From an uncultured Lachnospiraceae bacterium (GTDB taxonomy: Bacteria; Bacillota; Clostridia; Lachnospirales; Lachnospiraceae), in assembly GCA_947631505.1 (NCBI GenBank), contig CANRLR010000016.1:1-63594 (forward strand): a DNA stretch of 63,594 nucleotides, in the 5' to 3' direction. The notes below the pieces were generated by a model that saw only the letters and a program-made list of their open reading frames with translations, searched no databases and was not told where the DNA came from. How positions within the stretch are numbered: the first letter of the stretch is position 1; every line of letters starts with the position of its first letter. Shown in pieces: positions 16,430-25,242 of this stretch. The position numbers were made by a program, and so were the translations under genes.

Positions 16430-17820
16430 TAGCACTTATAATGCCTGTCTATAATACAGAAAAATATTTGGAAGAGGCGATAGAGAGCATTATCAACCAG
16501 ACACTTTCATTTAAAGAGAATATTCTTTTGTATCTAATGGATGATGCCAGTCAAGATGGCTCTTTTGCGATTTGTGAGAAGTACCGGGAGCAGTATCCCG
16601 ATAATGTTTTTGTGACGCATTTTGAGGAAAATCACGGAGCGTCCCATGCAAGAAATGAAGCAATCCGCCTTTGCAGGGAGCGGGATAAAAGTATGATAAT
16701 CGGTTTTGTAGATTCCGATGACCGGTTAGAATGTCATGCACTGGAAGAAATGATAAAATTTTTTCAGAAATATCCGGAAATAAATATTGCAGTGGCCAGA
16801 TTTATGTATTTTGAGGCGAGAGAGGGAGACCATAAATTAAATTGGCGGTTCAATGAGAGAGAAGTAGTCAATATACGGAGGGATTACAACTATCCGCAGT
16901 ATTATATCGGCGGCTGTTTTTTTAGGGGAAAAGCATTTGATCATCTTTCCTTTGATGAGAATATGATTTTTTGGGAAGATGCTATGGCGGTCAACAAGAT
17001 GATTTTACAGGAAGAGAAATATGGTCTTGTCAAAGACGCGGTCTATGAGTATCGAAAAAGAGCAGACGAGTCTTCCATGGTAGATGTTTCATGGCGGGGA
17101 AAAGAGAGATATACAACGACTTATTTAGATCAGGGTTATCTGGCACTGATGAAATATTGCAAAAAGACAAAGCATCGTAATCTTTTGTATGTGCAGTATC
17201 TTGTGGCGTATCATATGAGGCTGATCATGATGAAATCCCGTGATGCCCAGATAAGCGAGCTGTTTACGGAAGAAGAATTGGCAGAATTAAGGAAGTATGT
17301 AGGTAAGATTCTGAGAAAAATTAAAGTAAAGGTTATTTTGCAGATTCCGACTTCCCTTCCGATTATTGAGGCAATGCTGTCTATGCGTGCAGGGAAACCG
17401 GTTCGGACAAGGCGTATCTATACAGGAGATGACTGTATTATGGTATACAGGGGGGTGGAGCTGGCACGGCTTTCAGAGCGGAAAGTCAAATTGTTCCACA
17501 TCGTAGAAGACCCGGAATCGGAATACAATGGTATGTGGAGAGGAAGGTTCTGTACACCGGCCTACTCCATGAGAGCGAATGATTATATTTTTGCTGTACA
17601 TGATGGTCAGAGAATTGAGGCGATCAGGCATCCGTGTCACATCAAAGTATTTGTTCTGGGAGACCGGATCCGTAATTATTATCATGCCGGATTTGCAATT
17701 TCGATACCGGAGGATTGGAAGAGTGCCCGGTTCGGTATTCACATTGCGGAGGCAGATCAGGATATTTTGTTAAATGAAATTGTATTTGACGAGGTAGAAA
17801 GAGTTTATTTTGAATCTTGA
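16426..17820 (+). CDS. Family 2 glycosyltransferase with unknown C-terminal domain
   Basis: This is a 464-residue protein. Residues about 1-230 form a GT-A domain: L-I-M-P-V-Y-N-T-E-K-Y-L, D-D-A-S-Q-D-G-S and the metal-binding D-S-D-D at about 100-103. The remaining 200 residues are not a known transferase domain; the last 130 (from about I-Y-T-G-D-D) look beta-rich. It starts in an ATGA overlap with the Wzy-like gene. The donor sugar and acceptor are unknown, but the position suggests a cytoplasmic step in building the repeat unit begun by the phosphoglycosyltransferase. Confidence 0.85.
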   Translation: MIALIMPVYNTEKYLEEAIESIINQTLSFKENILLYLMDDASQDGSFAICEKYREQYPDNVFVTHFEENHGASHARNEAIRLCRERDKSMIIGFVDSDDRLECHALEEMIKFFQKYPEINIAVARFMYFEAREGDHKLNWRFNEREVVNIRRDYNYPQYYIGGCFFRGKAFDHLSFDENMIFWEDAMAVNKMILQEEKYGLVKDAVYEYRKRADESSMVDVSWRGKERYTTTYLDQGYLALMKYCKKTKHRNLLYVQYLVAYHMRLIMMKSRDAQISELFTEEELAELRKYVGKILRKIKVKVILQIPTSLPIIEAMLSMRAGKPVRTRRIYTGDDCIMVYRGVELARLSERKVKLFHIVEDPESEYNGMWRGRFCTPAYSMRANDYIFAVHDGQRIEAIRHPCHIKVFVLGDRIRNYYHAGFAISIPEDWKSARFGIHIAEADQDILLNEIVFDEVERVYFES

Positions 17821-17868
17821 GCGGGTTCGGAATAAACTTTTTCCATTTTAAATGAATGCATAAAATGT

Positions 17869-17897
17869 TTGCTAAGAAATGGGAACAATGATACAAT
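17869..17897 (+). promoter_or_regulatory. Promoter of the GT2-TagF fusion operon
   Basis: TTGCTA (17869-17874) and TACAAT (17892-17897) are 17 bp apart in the 133-bp gap before the fusion gene. Confidence 0.55.
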
Positions 17898-17953
17898 ATA
17901 GTAGGGAGAATAGGAATTTATTGGAAAAAGTATATTAAGATAGGAGTAGTGTT

Positions 17954-20791
17954 ATGATGAAGGTTTCTGCTATTATTGCGGCATATAATGCGGAAAAATA
18001 TTTAGTAGATACATTGGAAAGCATTGTAAATCAGACGATTGACAGTTATGAAATCATTGCTGTAAACGATGGTTCGACGGATTCTACTTTGGAAATTTTA
18101 CAATCGTATCAGGAGAATTATCCTCATCTTCATATTATTACAAAAGAAAATGGAGGACCGTCTGCTGCAAGAAATGCGGCTCTCGAACAGGCAACGGGAG
18201 AATTTGTTTATTTTTTGGATGCGGATGATATTGTTGAGGTTAATGCACTTGAGATTATGTATGAGGCGGCGAAGTCTGAAAAAGCAGATCTAGTGATTGC
18301 CAAATACGATATTTTTAACCAGTTCAAAACAATACAGGTAAAAGATTTAGATGAAATGCTTGCTTTAAAGCAAATAGAAAAGTACGATTCAAATATATTA
18401 TGGACATTCTCTTTGTGGAATAAATTATTTAAGAGGGATATTATAGAAAAATATAATTTACGTTTTCCACCGATTTCTTATTCGGAAGATGGTGTGTTTA
18501 CGATGAGTTTCGTGTTTCTTACGAATCGGATTACCGGATTAGATGAGGTGGTCCTGCACTACCGGAGAATGCTGGACGGAGAAGATTCTTCTATTACAGC
18601 AACGATTTCAAAAAGTAAGGTCTCAGATTATATTGAGGCACATCACCGGATTTATGAAGCAACAGAGCATAGCATGCTCATTGATTATCCGCAGTACGGA
18701 AGTATTGAGGAGTTGAAAAGAGAAAATCAGGAGTTACATGAATATATTCAAACGATTCACCGCAAGGAGCTTCACATTTTGCTGGACCATTTCTATTCTA
18801 AATTCTGGTCATTGGAAGAAGCTACGGTGCAGATGATAGTTGATGAGTTGAATCAGGAGTTCCAGCAACTGAATGGGAAGGATTATGCACTGCTTATGGA
18901 TTCCCATCCGGAATACAGTCTTTCGAATCTGCATGTGAAGCAGTCAGAGGTTTTTGAGCATGCCTTTACAAGCTTTGTTCTATACGGCACTGAGGAGAAA
19001 AAGGATGCTTTCCTAAAGGTTCTTCAAAGTGTTCTTGTACAAAATTTAATTTCCGTGCAGGTCTATCTTCCGGCACACATGAAAGCAGTCGTGGAACAGG
19101 CTCAAATGCGGCAGGGAAATATCGTCTTTGAGGAAGCGGATTCGGAAGATGAGCTTTTCTATCAGGTGCTGGACAAGACGTCAACAACTTATATTATATT
19201 TGGAAATACGAAAATTGCTTATGCATCAAATGCATTTAAGTATTCCTTTAAGCGTTTTATTAAATCACCGGCAGATTTTATGATTGAGCTGGTTTATCAT
19301 AAGAATTATGGGGATATTCAGGCAGTTCTACTGGATAATATTGCATTGAATTCCCAAAAGGGCGGCTATGAATACAATGAATTTATGTCCATGGATTATT
19401 TGCTGGCGAATAAGTTCTTTAAAACGGATTTTTTAAGGAAAATGAAGCTGGACCACAATGAACCAATGCTGTCCCATCTGCCGATGCTTTCCCAAAAGGG
19501 GCATTATGTATTTATGAATGATGCAGTAGTGTTCTATGAAGATGCGGAGAGCACTTACAAAAATTTTGTGGGAACAGAGAAAAGTCTGTTATTTATTGAG
19601 GATTATTTGACAGATAAAGATGCACACTTAAATAGTGAAGAACTTCTTCCGGCACCGGAAGAAGTAATGTCAAAGATGATGCGTTTTCCATCGGATACGA
19701 TTTTTCAGATTCTCTATCGCAAGACCGTTTCCTTTATTCGGAGGAGCAAACTAAAAAATCAGGTTCTCTTCTTTACTATTCGGAAAAATGGGGAGTTAGA
19801 GGGAAATGCTAAGGCTCTGTATCCTTATATTAAGGGGAAAAAAATTATTCGTGCTAAAATGCTGCCTCATAACATGTTTCAGGAGCTGCGAATGTACCGG
19901 GCTATTTCAACAAGCAAAGTAATTGTTACGGATGATTATGTCAGATATCTCAGATATTTTCCGCTGAAGAAGGAGCAGCGCGTGGTGCAGTTATGGCATG
20001 CGTGTGGAGCGTTCAAAAAATTTGGACGGCGGGGAACGAATTTGGCCATTTATACGGATACGGCGACCCATGCACAATATAATATGGTTTCGGTCAGTGG
20101 AGATTATATTCGTTCCATTTATGCCGATGCCTTTGATATAGATCCGAACCGGGTCAAGGCAATGGGAGTACCGAGAACCGATGATTTTTTTGATCCGCAA
20201 TTAATTGAAAGGACAAAACAGAGAGTTTATGAAAAATATCCGGAATTTCAGGATAAGTCCATTATAATTTATGCACCGACGTTTCGGGATATAAACAATA
20301 ACCGGCAGGAATTTCATCCGGAGCTGGATTTTGAACAGTTATCAAAGGACCTGCTGCCAGATCAGATGTTTTTGGTATGCCCTCATCCGGTCATGCAGAA
20401 CGCGATCGTTGAGAAAAAATATGATAATATTCGTGTGATTCGGGATTTTTCCACGAATGACTTAATGTTTATTTCGGATATGCTGATAACGGATTATTCG
20501 TCTGTTATATTTGAATATGCACTGCTGAAAAAACCGATTGCCTTTTTCTGTTATGATTTATCGACCTATGACCGGGGATTTTATTTGAATTATCCAAAGG
20601 ACCTGCCGGGGGATGTGTATGTAAATCAACAGGAATTAACAGAGTTTTTGCGGGATGCGGACAAGCAGGTGATAACGGACAAATATAATCTGTTTGTGGA
20701 GCGTTATATGTCAGCATGTGACGGACACAGTGCAGAGCGTATTGCGGAACTGATTAATTCTTATATGGAGGAAAGCGAACATGAACAATAA
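17954..20791 (+). CDS. Fusion of GT2 glycosyltransferase and CDP-glycerol glycerophosphotransferase
   Basis: This 945-residue protein joins two transferases. Residues about 1-330 are a GT-A domain (I-I-A-A-Y-N-A-E-K-Y-L, N-D-G-S-T-D-S-T, metal motif D-A-D-D at about 92-95). After a middle region of about 280 residues without a clear motif, residues about 620-935 carry the TagF-type domain: L-W-H-A-C-G-A-F-K-K-F-G, G-V-P-R-T-D, Y-A-P-T-F-R-D and I-T-D-Y-S-S-V-I-F-E-Y. It could add a sugar and a polyol phosphate to the same growing chain. The start has TAGGAG upstream; ATG 17957 is an alternative. It overlaps the next gene by 11 bases. The polyol could be glycerol or, given tarIJ two genes downstream, ribitol. 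Confidence 0.92.
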   Translation: MMKVSAIIAAYNAEKYLVDTLESIVNQTIDSYEIIAVNDGSTDSTLEILQSYQENYPHLHIITKENGGPSAARNAALEQATGEFVYFLDADDIVEVNALEIMYEAAKSEKADLVIAKYDIFNQFKTIQVKDLDEMLALKQIEKYDSNILWTFSLWNKLFKRDIIEKYNLRFPPISYSEDGVFTMSFVFLTNRITGLDEVVLHYRRMLDGEDSSITATISKSKVSDYIEAHHRIYEATEHSMLIDYPQYGSIEELKRENQELHEYIQTIHRKELHILLDHFYSKFWSLEEATVQMIVDELNQEFQQLNGKDYALLMDSHPEYSLSNLHVKQSEVFEHAFTSFVLYGTEEKKDAFLKVLQSVLVQNLISVQVYLPAHMKAVVEQAQMRQGNIVFEEADSEDELFYQVLDKTSTTYIIFGNTKIAYASNAFKYSFKRFIKSPADFMIELVYHKNYGDIQAVLLDNIALNSQKGGYEYNEFMSMDYLLANKFFKTDFLRKMKLDHNEPMLSHLPMLSQKGHYVFMNDAVVFYEDAESTYKNFVGTEKSLLFIEDYLTDKDAHLNSEELLPAPEEVMSKMMRFPSDTIFQILYRKTVSFIRRSKLKNQVLFFTIRKNGELEGNAKALYPYIKGKKIIRAKMLPHNMFQELRMYRAISTSKVIVTDDYVRYLRYFPLKKEQRVVQLWHACGAFKKFGRRGTNLAIYTDTATHAQYNMVSVSGDYIRSIYADAFDIDPNRVKAMGVPRTDDFFDPQLIERTKQRVYEKYPEFQDKSIIIYAPTFRDINNNRQEFHPELDFEQLSKDLLPDQMFLVCPHPVMQNAIVEKKYDNIRVIRDFSTNDLMFISDMLITDYSSVIFEYALLKKPIAFFCYDLSTYDRGFYLNYPKDLPGDVYVNQQELTEFLRDADKQVITDKYNLFVERYMSACDGHSAERIAELINSYMEESEHEQ

Positions 20792-21812
20792 GACAATTAC
20801 GTTCCTGAGCAGCCGGGGAAGAGGGATTAATGCGGATTTATCGCTGCTGCATCGGTTTCTTTCCGAGCATGAAGAATGGAAAGAGTATTCCTATCGCTTT
20901 TTTTCAAAGAGTGAAAGAACAAAAAATCCGGTGGTAAATGCAGGTGCTCTGAAAGCACGGAAAGCATTTAGTGAGAAAGCAACCGATATCATTTGTGTCG
21001 ATAATTCTTTGACCGGAAAGACAGAGGAGGATGAAGGAATCCGAATGCTGTTTTCTGTACCGTATGATTATCAATTCAAGAATTATCTCGCAGTAAAGGA
21101 AAAGAAAAAGAATTGTAATTTTAGGACATTTCAATCTTTTACACATATTATTCCGGGCAGTCCTTTTTCTGAAGAACTGTTGGAAAAGGCCTATGAAACG
21201 GAGGGAAAGAAGCTCTTGACCGGAATTGCCCATCCATTGGCCTGGGATATCTGTCAGGAATTTTCCCGGGAGGAAGCGAGAAAGAAACTGGAATTCTATT
21301 TCCCGGAAATCGGGAAGAAAAAAGTGTTATCCCTCATTATAAGTGGGGATGAAAAGGAACAGGAACGCTTTTTTAAAAATTTTTCGCTCCATGAACTGAT
21401 GGAAAAGCTTGGACCGGAATGGATTGTGCTGACAACGAGTGAAGAAATGAGGAATCGTTCGTTTTCTTTTGTTGGGGAGAAGTTTTCTTTTGGATATATT
21501 GACCACATTGTTTCCCCATCTGTTCTGGCATATGTGGCAGATGTTCTGATTACGAATGAGGGACGTTTTGCAACAGCCTATGCAGGGAAAGGAAGACCAA
21601 TTTATTGTCCGAGAATAAAAAAGAATTATTTTGAGAAATTTATGGATACTTATTATGCGGATCTGGTTCTGAAAAGGGCAGACCAAATGCTGGAGATTGA
21701 TTATAATGCGAAGGAACTGGGCAGAGCACAGAAGAAGTTCTGTCAGCAATTTTGGTATCCAGATGCTAAAGAACCATATCAGATCTTACGGATTTTATTA
21801 GGAATGGAATGA
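20781..21812 (+). CDS. Degenerate TagF-like (GT-B) protein, function unknown
   Basis: This 343-residue protein is not a confident member of any family. Its C-terminal third, L-A-Y-V-A-D-V-L-I-T-N-E-G-R-F-A-T, lines up with the TagF segment that reads M-F-I-S-D-M-L-I-T-D-Y-S-S-V-I-F in the upstream fusion. The canonical T-D-Y-S-S is thus changed to T-N-E-G-R. The His-rich N-terminal motif of TagF is not seen. It overlaps the fusion gene by 11 bases and is followed after 19 bases by tarI, so it is co-expressed with ribitol activation. It might be a ribitol-phosphate transferase, an accessory subunit or a different GT-B enzyme. The gene itself is certain; its role is not. Confidence 0.7.
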   Translation: MNNKTITFLSSRGRGINADLSLLHRFLSEHEEWKEYSYRFFSKSERTKNPVVNAGALKARKAFSEKATDIICVDNSLTGKTEEDEGIRMLFSVPYDYQFKNYLAVKEKKKNCNFRTFQSFTHIIPGSPFSEELLEKAYETEGKKLLTGIAHPLAWDICQEFSREEARKKLEFYFPEIGKKKVLSLIISGDEKEQERFFKNFSLHELMEKLGPEWIVLTTSEEMRNRSFSFVGEKFSFGYIDHIVSPSVLAYVADVLITNEGRFATAYAGKGRPIYCPRIKKNYFEKFMDTYYADLVLKRADQMLEIDYNAKELGRAQKKFCQQFWYPDAKEPYQILRILLGME

Positions 21813-21831
21813 ATACAAAAGGAGGTTTATT

Positions 21832-22539
21832 ATGATTTTTGGAGTTGTTTTAGCCGGAGGAATTGGAAGCCGCATGGGGAATGTGGACAAGCCGAAACAG
21901 TATTTATTAGTGGGGGACAAGCCGATTCTTATTCATACGTTGGAAAGATTTTATATTGAGAGTGAATTTGAGAAGATTATTGTGCTGTGTCCGGCAGAAT
22001 GGGTAAGCCATACAAAAAATCTGATTCGGAAGTATATGGTGGACAGCAGCAGAGTTGTTGTCCTGCAGGGTGGCGAAACGAGAAATGAAACGATTATGAA
22101 TTCGATTCGTTATATTGAAGAAAATTACGGCTTGACGGATGATACGATTGTGGTAACTCATGATTCGGTGCGGCCATTTGTAACCCAGAGAATTATTGAG
22201 GAAAATATTAAATACGCCAAAAAATACGGTGCCTGCGATACGGCAGTGAAGGCTACGGATACGATTGTCTGCAGTGAGGATAATAGAATTATAAGTGAAA
22301 TTCCGGAGAGAAGTAAGATGTATCAGGGACAGACACCACAGTCCTTTAATGCACGGAAATTAAAGAATTTATATGAATCTTTGACAGCAGAGGAAAAAGA
22401 TTTACTGACTGATGCTGCGAAAATCTTTGTGATGAAAGGGGAAAAAGTCCATATCGTAGATGGCGAAGTTTTTAATATTAAGATTACCTATCCGTATGAC
22501 CTGCGTGTGGCAGAGGCCCTTTTGAGAGGTGAAGAGTAA
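21832..22539 (+). CDS. tarI: D-ribitol-5-phosphate cytidylyltransferase
   Basis: TarI couples ribitol 5-phosphate to CTP to give CDP-ribitol, donor for ribitol teichoic acids. This 235-residue protein is of the IspD/TarI family: L-A-G-G-I-G-S-R-M at about 7-15, K-P-K-Q-Y at 21-25, T-H-D-S-V-R-P-F and Q-T-P-Q-S-F. IspD is the alternative, but the next gene is a TarJ-type reductase sharing one base with its stop. That pairing is specific to ribitol phosphate synthesis. AAGGAGG lies just upstream of the ATG. Confidence 0.9.
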   Translation: MIFGVVLAGGIGSRMGNVDKPKQYLLVGDKPILIHTLERFYIESEFEKIIVLCPAEWVSHTKNLIRKYMVDSSRVVVLQGGETRNETIMNSIRYIEENYGLTDDTIVVTHDSVRPFVTQRIIEENIKYAKKYGACDTAVKATDTIVCSEDNRIISEIPERSKMYQGQTPQSFNARKLKNLYESLTAEEKDLLTDAAKIFVMKGEKVHIVDGEVFNIKITYPYDLRVAEALLRGEE

Positions 22540-23564
22540 TGCTGAATACCGTATATCGTCTGGTAGCGCCCGGGCGAATTGAAGTGGAGTTTTCTAATAT
22601 TGACCTTCGGAAGGAAGAGGTGCTGGTAAGACCGACTCATTTGTCGATCTGTCATGCAGACCAAAGATATTATCAAGGGCTTCGTGCAACAGAGATATTA
22701 AAAGAAAAACTTCCAATGGCATTGATTCATGAGGCGATCGGAGAAGTGATCTGGGATAGAAGAGGAGAATACAAGCCCGGAGAACGGGTGGTAATGATTC
22801 CGAATACTCCTTGTGAAGAGGATGCTATTATTGCGGAAAATTATTTGCGCAGTTCCAAATTCCGTGCCAGTGGTTTTGACGGCTTTATGCAGGATGTTGT
22901 GAATATAAAAGCGGACAGGCTTGTTCGGCTTCCCGGCGGAATCAATCTCCACGTGGCAGCATTTACCGAATTAGTATCCGTCAGTGTCCATGCCCTGCGA
23001 AGATACAATGAGATAGCACACAGCAGAAGAAATGCAGTGGGAATATGGGGAGACGGAAATCTGGGATATATTACGGCGACTTTGTTCAAAGCGATGTATC
23101 CGGAAACGAAGCTGTATATATTCGGACTTGACAAAAGTAAGCTTTCGGATTTTACTTTTGCCGATGATACTTTTTCTATTATGAATATCCCGGCAGATTT
23201 GCGGGTGGACCATGCCTTTGAGTGTGTTGGCGGTGAGGGTTCCCCCAAAGCAATTAACCAGATTATTGATTATATTAATCCGGAGGGGACAATTTCCATT
23301 CTTGGAGTATCCGAGAATCCGGTGGCAATAAATACAAGAATGATATTGGAAAAGGGACTGCGTGTGTTCGGAAGCAGCCGCAGCGGAAGAGCAGATTTTG
23401 AAAAAACGGTGGAACTGTATCAGACAAATCCAGAGCTCGTGGAGTATCTGCAAAATATTATTGGTGCTACGATTCTGGTAAAGACGGTTGATGATATGAA
23501 AAAGGCCTTTGAACTGGATAGACAAAATGCGTTCGGCAAAACTATTATGATATGGGAGAAGTAA
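22539..23564 (+). CDS. tarJ: Ribulose-5-phosphate reductase
   Basis: TarJ reduces D-ribulose 5-phosphate to D-ribitol 5-phosphate with NADPH, feeding TarI. The 341-residue protein is of the alcohol-dehydrogenase type: an N-terminal GroES-like domain with C-H-A-D-Q-R-Y-Y and H-E-A-I-G, then a nucleotide-binding fold with G-D-G-N-L-G-Y (about 170-176). Family members form a complex with TarI. It starts within the tarI stop codon (one-base overlap). Strong promoter elements just after it (23590-23619) mark the end of this transcription unit, although no terminator hairpin is obvious. Confidence 0.9.
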   Translation: MLNTVYRLVAPGRIEVEFSNIDLRKEEVLVRPTHLSICHADQRYYQGLRATEILKEKLPMALIHEAIGEVIWDRRGEYKPGERVVMIPNTPCEEDAIIAENYLRSSKFRASGFDGFMQDVVNIKADRLVRLPGGINLHVAAFTELVSVSVHALRRYNEIAHSRRNAVGIWGDGNLGYITATLFKAMYPETKLYIFGLDKSKLSDFTFADDTFSIMNIPADLRVDHAFECVGGEGSPKAINQIIDYINPEGTISILGVSENPVAINTRMILEKGLRVFGSSRSGRADFEKTVELYQTNPELVEYLQNIIGATILVKTVDDMKKAFELDRQNAFGKTIMIWEK

Positions 23565-23589
23565 GAGGTCTCTTGATAGACAGTAAGCA

Positions 23590-23619
23590 TTGACATCAGA
23601 AGAATGTGTGCGGTATAAT
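23590..23619 (+). promoter_or_regulatory. Strong promoter of the amino-sugar decoration module
   Basis: A perfect TTGACA (23590-23595) and perfect TATAAT (23614-23619) are 18 bp apart. This is among the strongest consensus promoters in the window and opens the run of genes 23652-34839. Confidence 0.8.
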
Positions 23620-23651
23620 AGTAAAATATTGGAAGATAAAGGAGAATGATG

Positions 23652-24779
23652 ATGATTTGCTTTAATGTACCACCTTATGTAGGAACAGAAATGAATTATA
23701 TTGAGGAAGCTATAAAAAATCATAAAATATGCGGTGATGGAGCATTTACCAAGAAATGCAATCAGTGGCTGGAGGAAAAGACAGGAGTGCCGTCTGCCCT
23801 TTTAACAACTTCATGTACCCATGCGACGGAAATGGCGGCGATTCTTTTGGATATTAAGCCGGGGGATGAGGTCATTATGCCATCCTACACATTTGTTTCT
23901 ACAGCGGATGCTTTTGTTCTGCGTGGTGCGAAAGCGGTATTTGTTGACATTAATCCGAAAACGATGAATATAGATGAAAATTTAATTGAGGATGCCATTA
24001 CGGACAAGACCAGAGCAATTGTTCCGGTCCACTATGCGGGAGTATCGTGTGAGATGGACAAGATTCTTGAACTTGCTGAAAAATATAATCTGGCAGTTGT
24101 AGAGGATGCTGCACAGGGAATTATGTGCACCTACAAAGGAAAACCGCTCGGCTCCATGGGAGATTATGGCTGTTATAGTTTTCATGAAACGAAGAACTAT
24201 AGCATGGGCGAGGGCGGTGCTTTGCTTATCCGCGACGAAAAAAACACGGAACTTGCGGAGATCGTCCGTGAAAAGGGAACGAACCGCAGCAAATTTTTTC
24301 GGGGACAGATTGATAAATATACATGGGTAGAGGCAGGAAGCTCTTATCTGCCAAGTGATATGAATGCTGCTTATCTGTGGGCACAGCTGGAAAAAGCAGA
24401 TGAAATCAACCAGAATCGTCTGGCGAACTGGAATCGTTATTATGAAGGCTTAAAGGGCTTGGAGGAGCAGGGCAGGATTGAACTGCCGTATATTCCAGAG
24501 TATTGTGAGCATAATGCACATATGTTCTATATAAAAACAAAAGATCTGAAGGAGAGAACAGCACTCATTTCTTATTTGAAGGAACATGACATATTAGCAG
24601 TATTCCACTATATTCCGCTTCATAATGCGCCGGCAGGCAAAAAATATGGAAGATTCCATGGAGAGGACAAGTATACGACAAAGGAAAGTGAACGTCTTGT
24701 CAGACTTCCGATGTATTATAATTTGAAAGCGGATGAGTGTGATTATATTATTCAGACAATTAGGGAATTTTACAAATAA
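23652..24779 (+). CDS. wecE: dTDP-4-amino-4,6-dideoxygalactose transaminase (WecE/RffA type)
   Basis: This 375-residue PLP enzyme converts dTDP-4-keto-6-deoxyglucose to dTDP-4-amino-4,6-dideoxygalactose (Fuc4N) in its Enterobacteria homologue. The resemblance to E. coli WecE runs over the whole length as I recall that protein: F-N-x-P-P-x-V-G-T-E, C-G-D-G-x-F-T, P-S-Y-T-F-V-S-T-A, S-F-H-E-T-K-N-Y with the PLP lysine at about 181, R-E-K-G-T-N-R-S and F-H-Y-I-P-L-H. The start at 23652 puts AAAGGAG seven bases away and matches the M-I-x-F-N start of WecE; ATGs at 23646 and 23649 are too close. The glucose-thymidylyl and 4,6-dehydratase genes (rmlA, rmlB) are not in this window. Confidence 0.93.
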   Translation: MICFNVPPYVGTEMNYIEEAIKNHKICGDGAFTKKCNQWLEEKTGVPSALLTTSCTHATEMAAILLDIKPGDEVIMPSYTFVSTADAFVLRGAKAVFVDINPKTMNIDENLIEDAITDKTRAIVPVHYAGVSCEMDKILELAEKYNLAVVEDAAQGIMCTYKGKPLGSMGDYGCYSFHETKNYSMGEGGALLIRDEKNTELAEIVREKGTNRSKFFRGQIDKYTWVEAGSSYLPSDMNAAYLWAQLEKADEINQNRLANWNRYYEGLKGLEEQGRIELPYIPEYCEHNAHMFYIKTKDLKERTALISYLKEHDILAVFHYIPLHNAPAGKKYGRFHGEDKYTTKESERLVRLPMYYNLKADECDYIIQTIREFYK

Positions 24780-24816
24780 GTGTGATCAAGGAAAATGCGA
24801 ATAAGGAGAAGTCAAT

Positions 24817-25233
24817 ATGGCAAAAAATAAGATAGAAAATTTGGAAGTCGGTCAGTATTACGAGCAGGAGTTTGTTGTAACAGAGGAAATGGGAGAAGAA
24901 TTTGCCAAAATATCCAAGGACTTTAATCCGATTCATTTGGATGAAAAGGCGGCGGCTCAAACTCGTTTTAAGAAGAAAATCGTTCATGGAATGCTGATGG
25001 CAAGTTACATTTCTGGAATAATCGGAAACGAGTTTCCTGGCGAGGGCTCCGTATATATGGGGCAGAATCTCTCCTTTCGGGGACCGGTATATTACAATAA
25101 CAAAGTAATTGTCCGGGTCGAAGTGACAGAGATTAATCTAGAGAAGAAACGTTTGAAACTGAGCACAACATGCAGAAATGAGAATGAAGAACTGCTTATA
25201 CTCGGAGACGCATTGGTCATGCTGGATAACTAG
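24817..25233 (+). CDS. MaoC-like (R)-specific enoyl-CoA hydratase
   Basis: This 138-residue hot-dog protein carries the hydratase-2 motif D-F-N-P-I-H-x-D, in which the Asp and His are catalytic, followed by the family's F-x-x-x-I-V-H-G-M-L segment. Relatives such as PhaJ hydrate crotonyl-CoA to (R)-3-hydroxybutyryl-CoA. It lies between the WecE transaminase and a GNAT acyltransferase, 37 and 9 bases from them. That is a strange place for a fatty-acid enzyme. The simplest reading is that it supplies a 3-hydroxyacyl-CoA for N-acylation of the amino sugar. Catalytic residues appear intact; substrate and role are inference. Confidence 0.88.
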   Translation: MAKNKIENLEVGQYYEQEFVVTEEMGEEFAKISKDFNPIHLDEKAAAQTRFKKKIVHGMLMASYISGIIGNEFPGEGSVYMGQNLSFRGPVYYNNKVIVRVEVTEINLEKKRLKLSTTCRNENEELLILGDALVMLDN

Positions 25234-25242
25234 GAGGTAATT

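Noticed and set aside
21832-22539. IspD of isoprenoid synthesis
   Set aside because: The motifs fit IspD too, but the one-base overlap with a TarJ-type reductase in a teichoic-type locus favours TarI.
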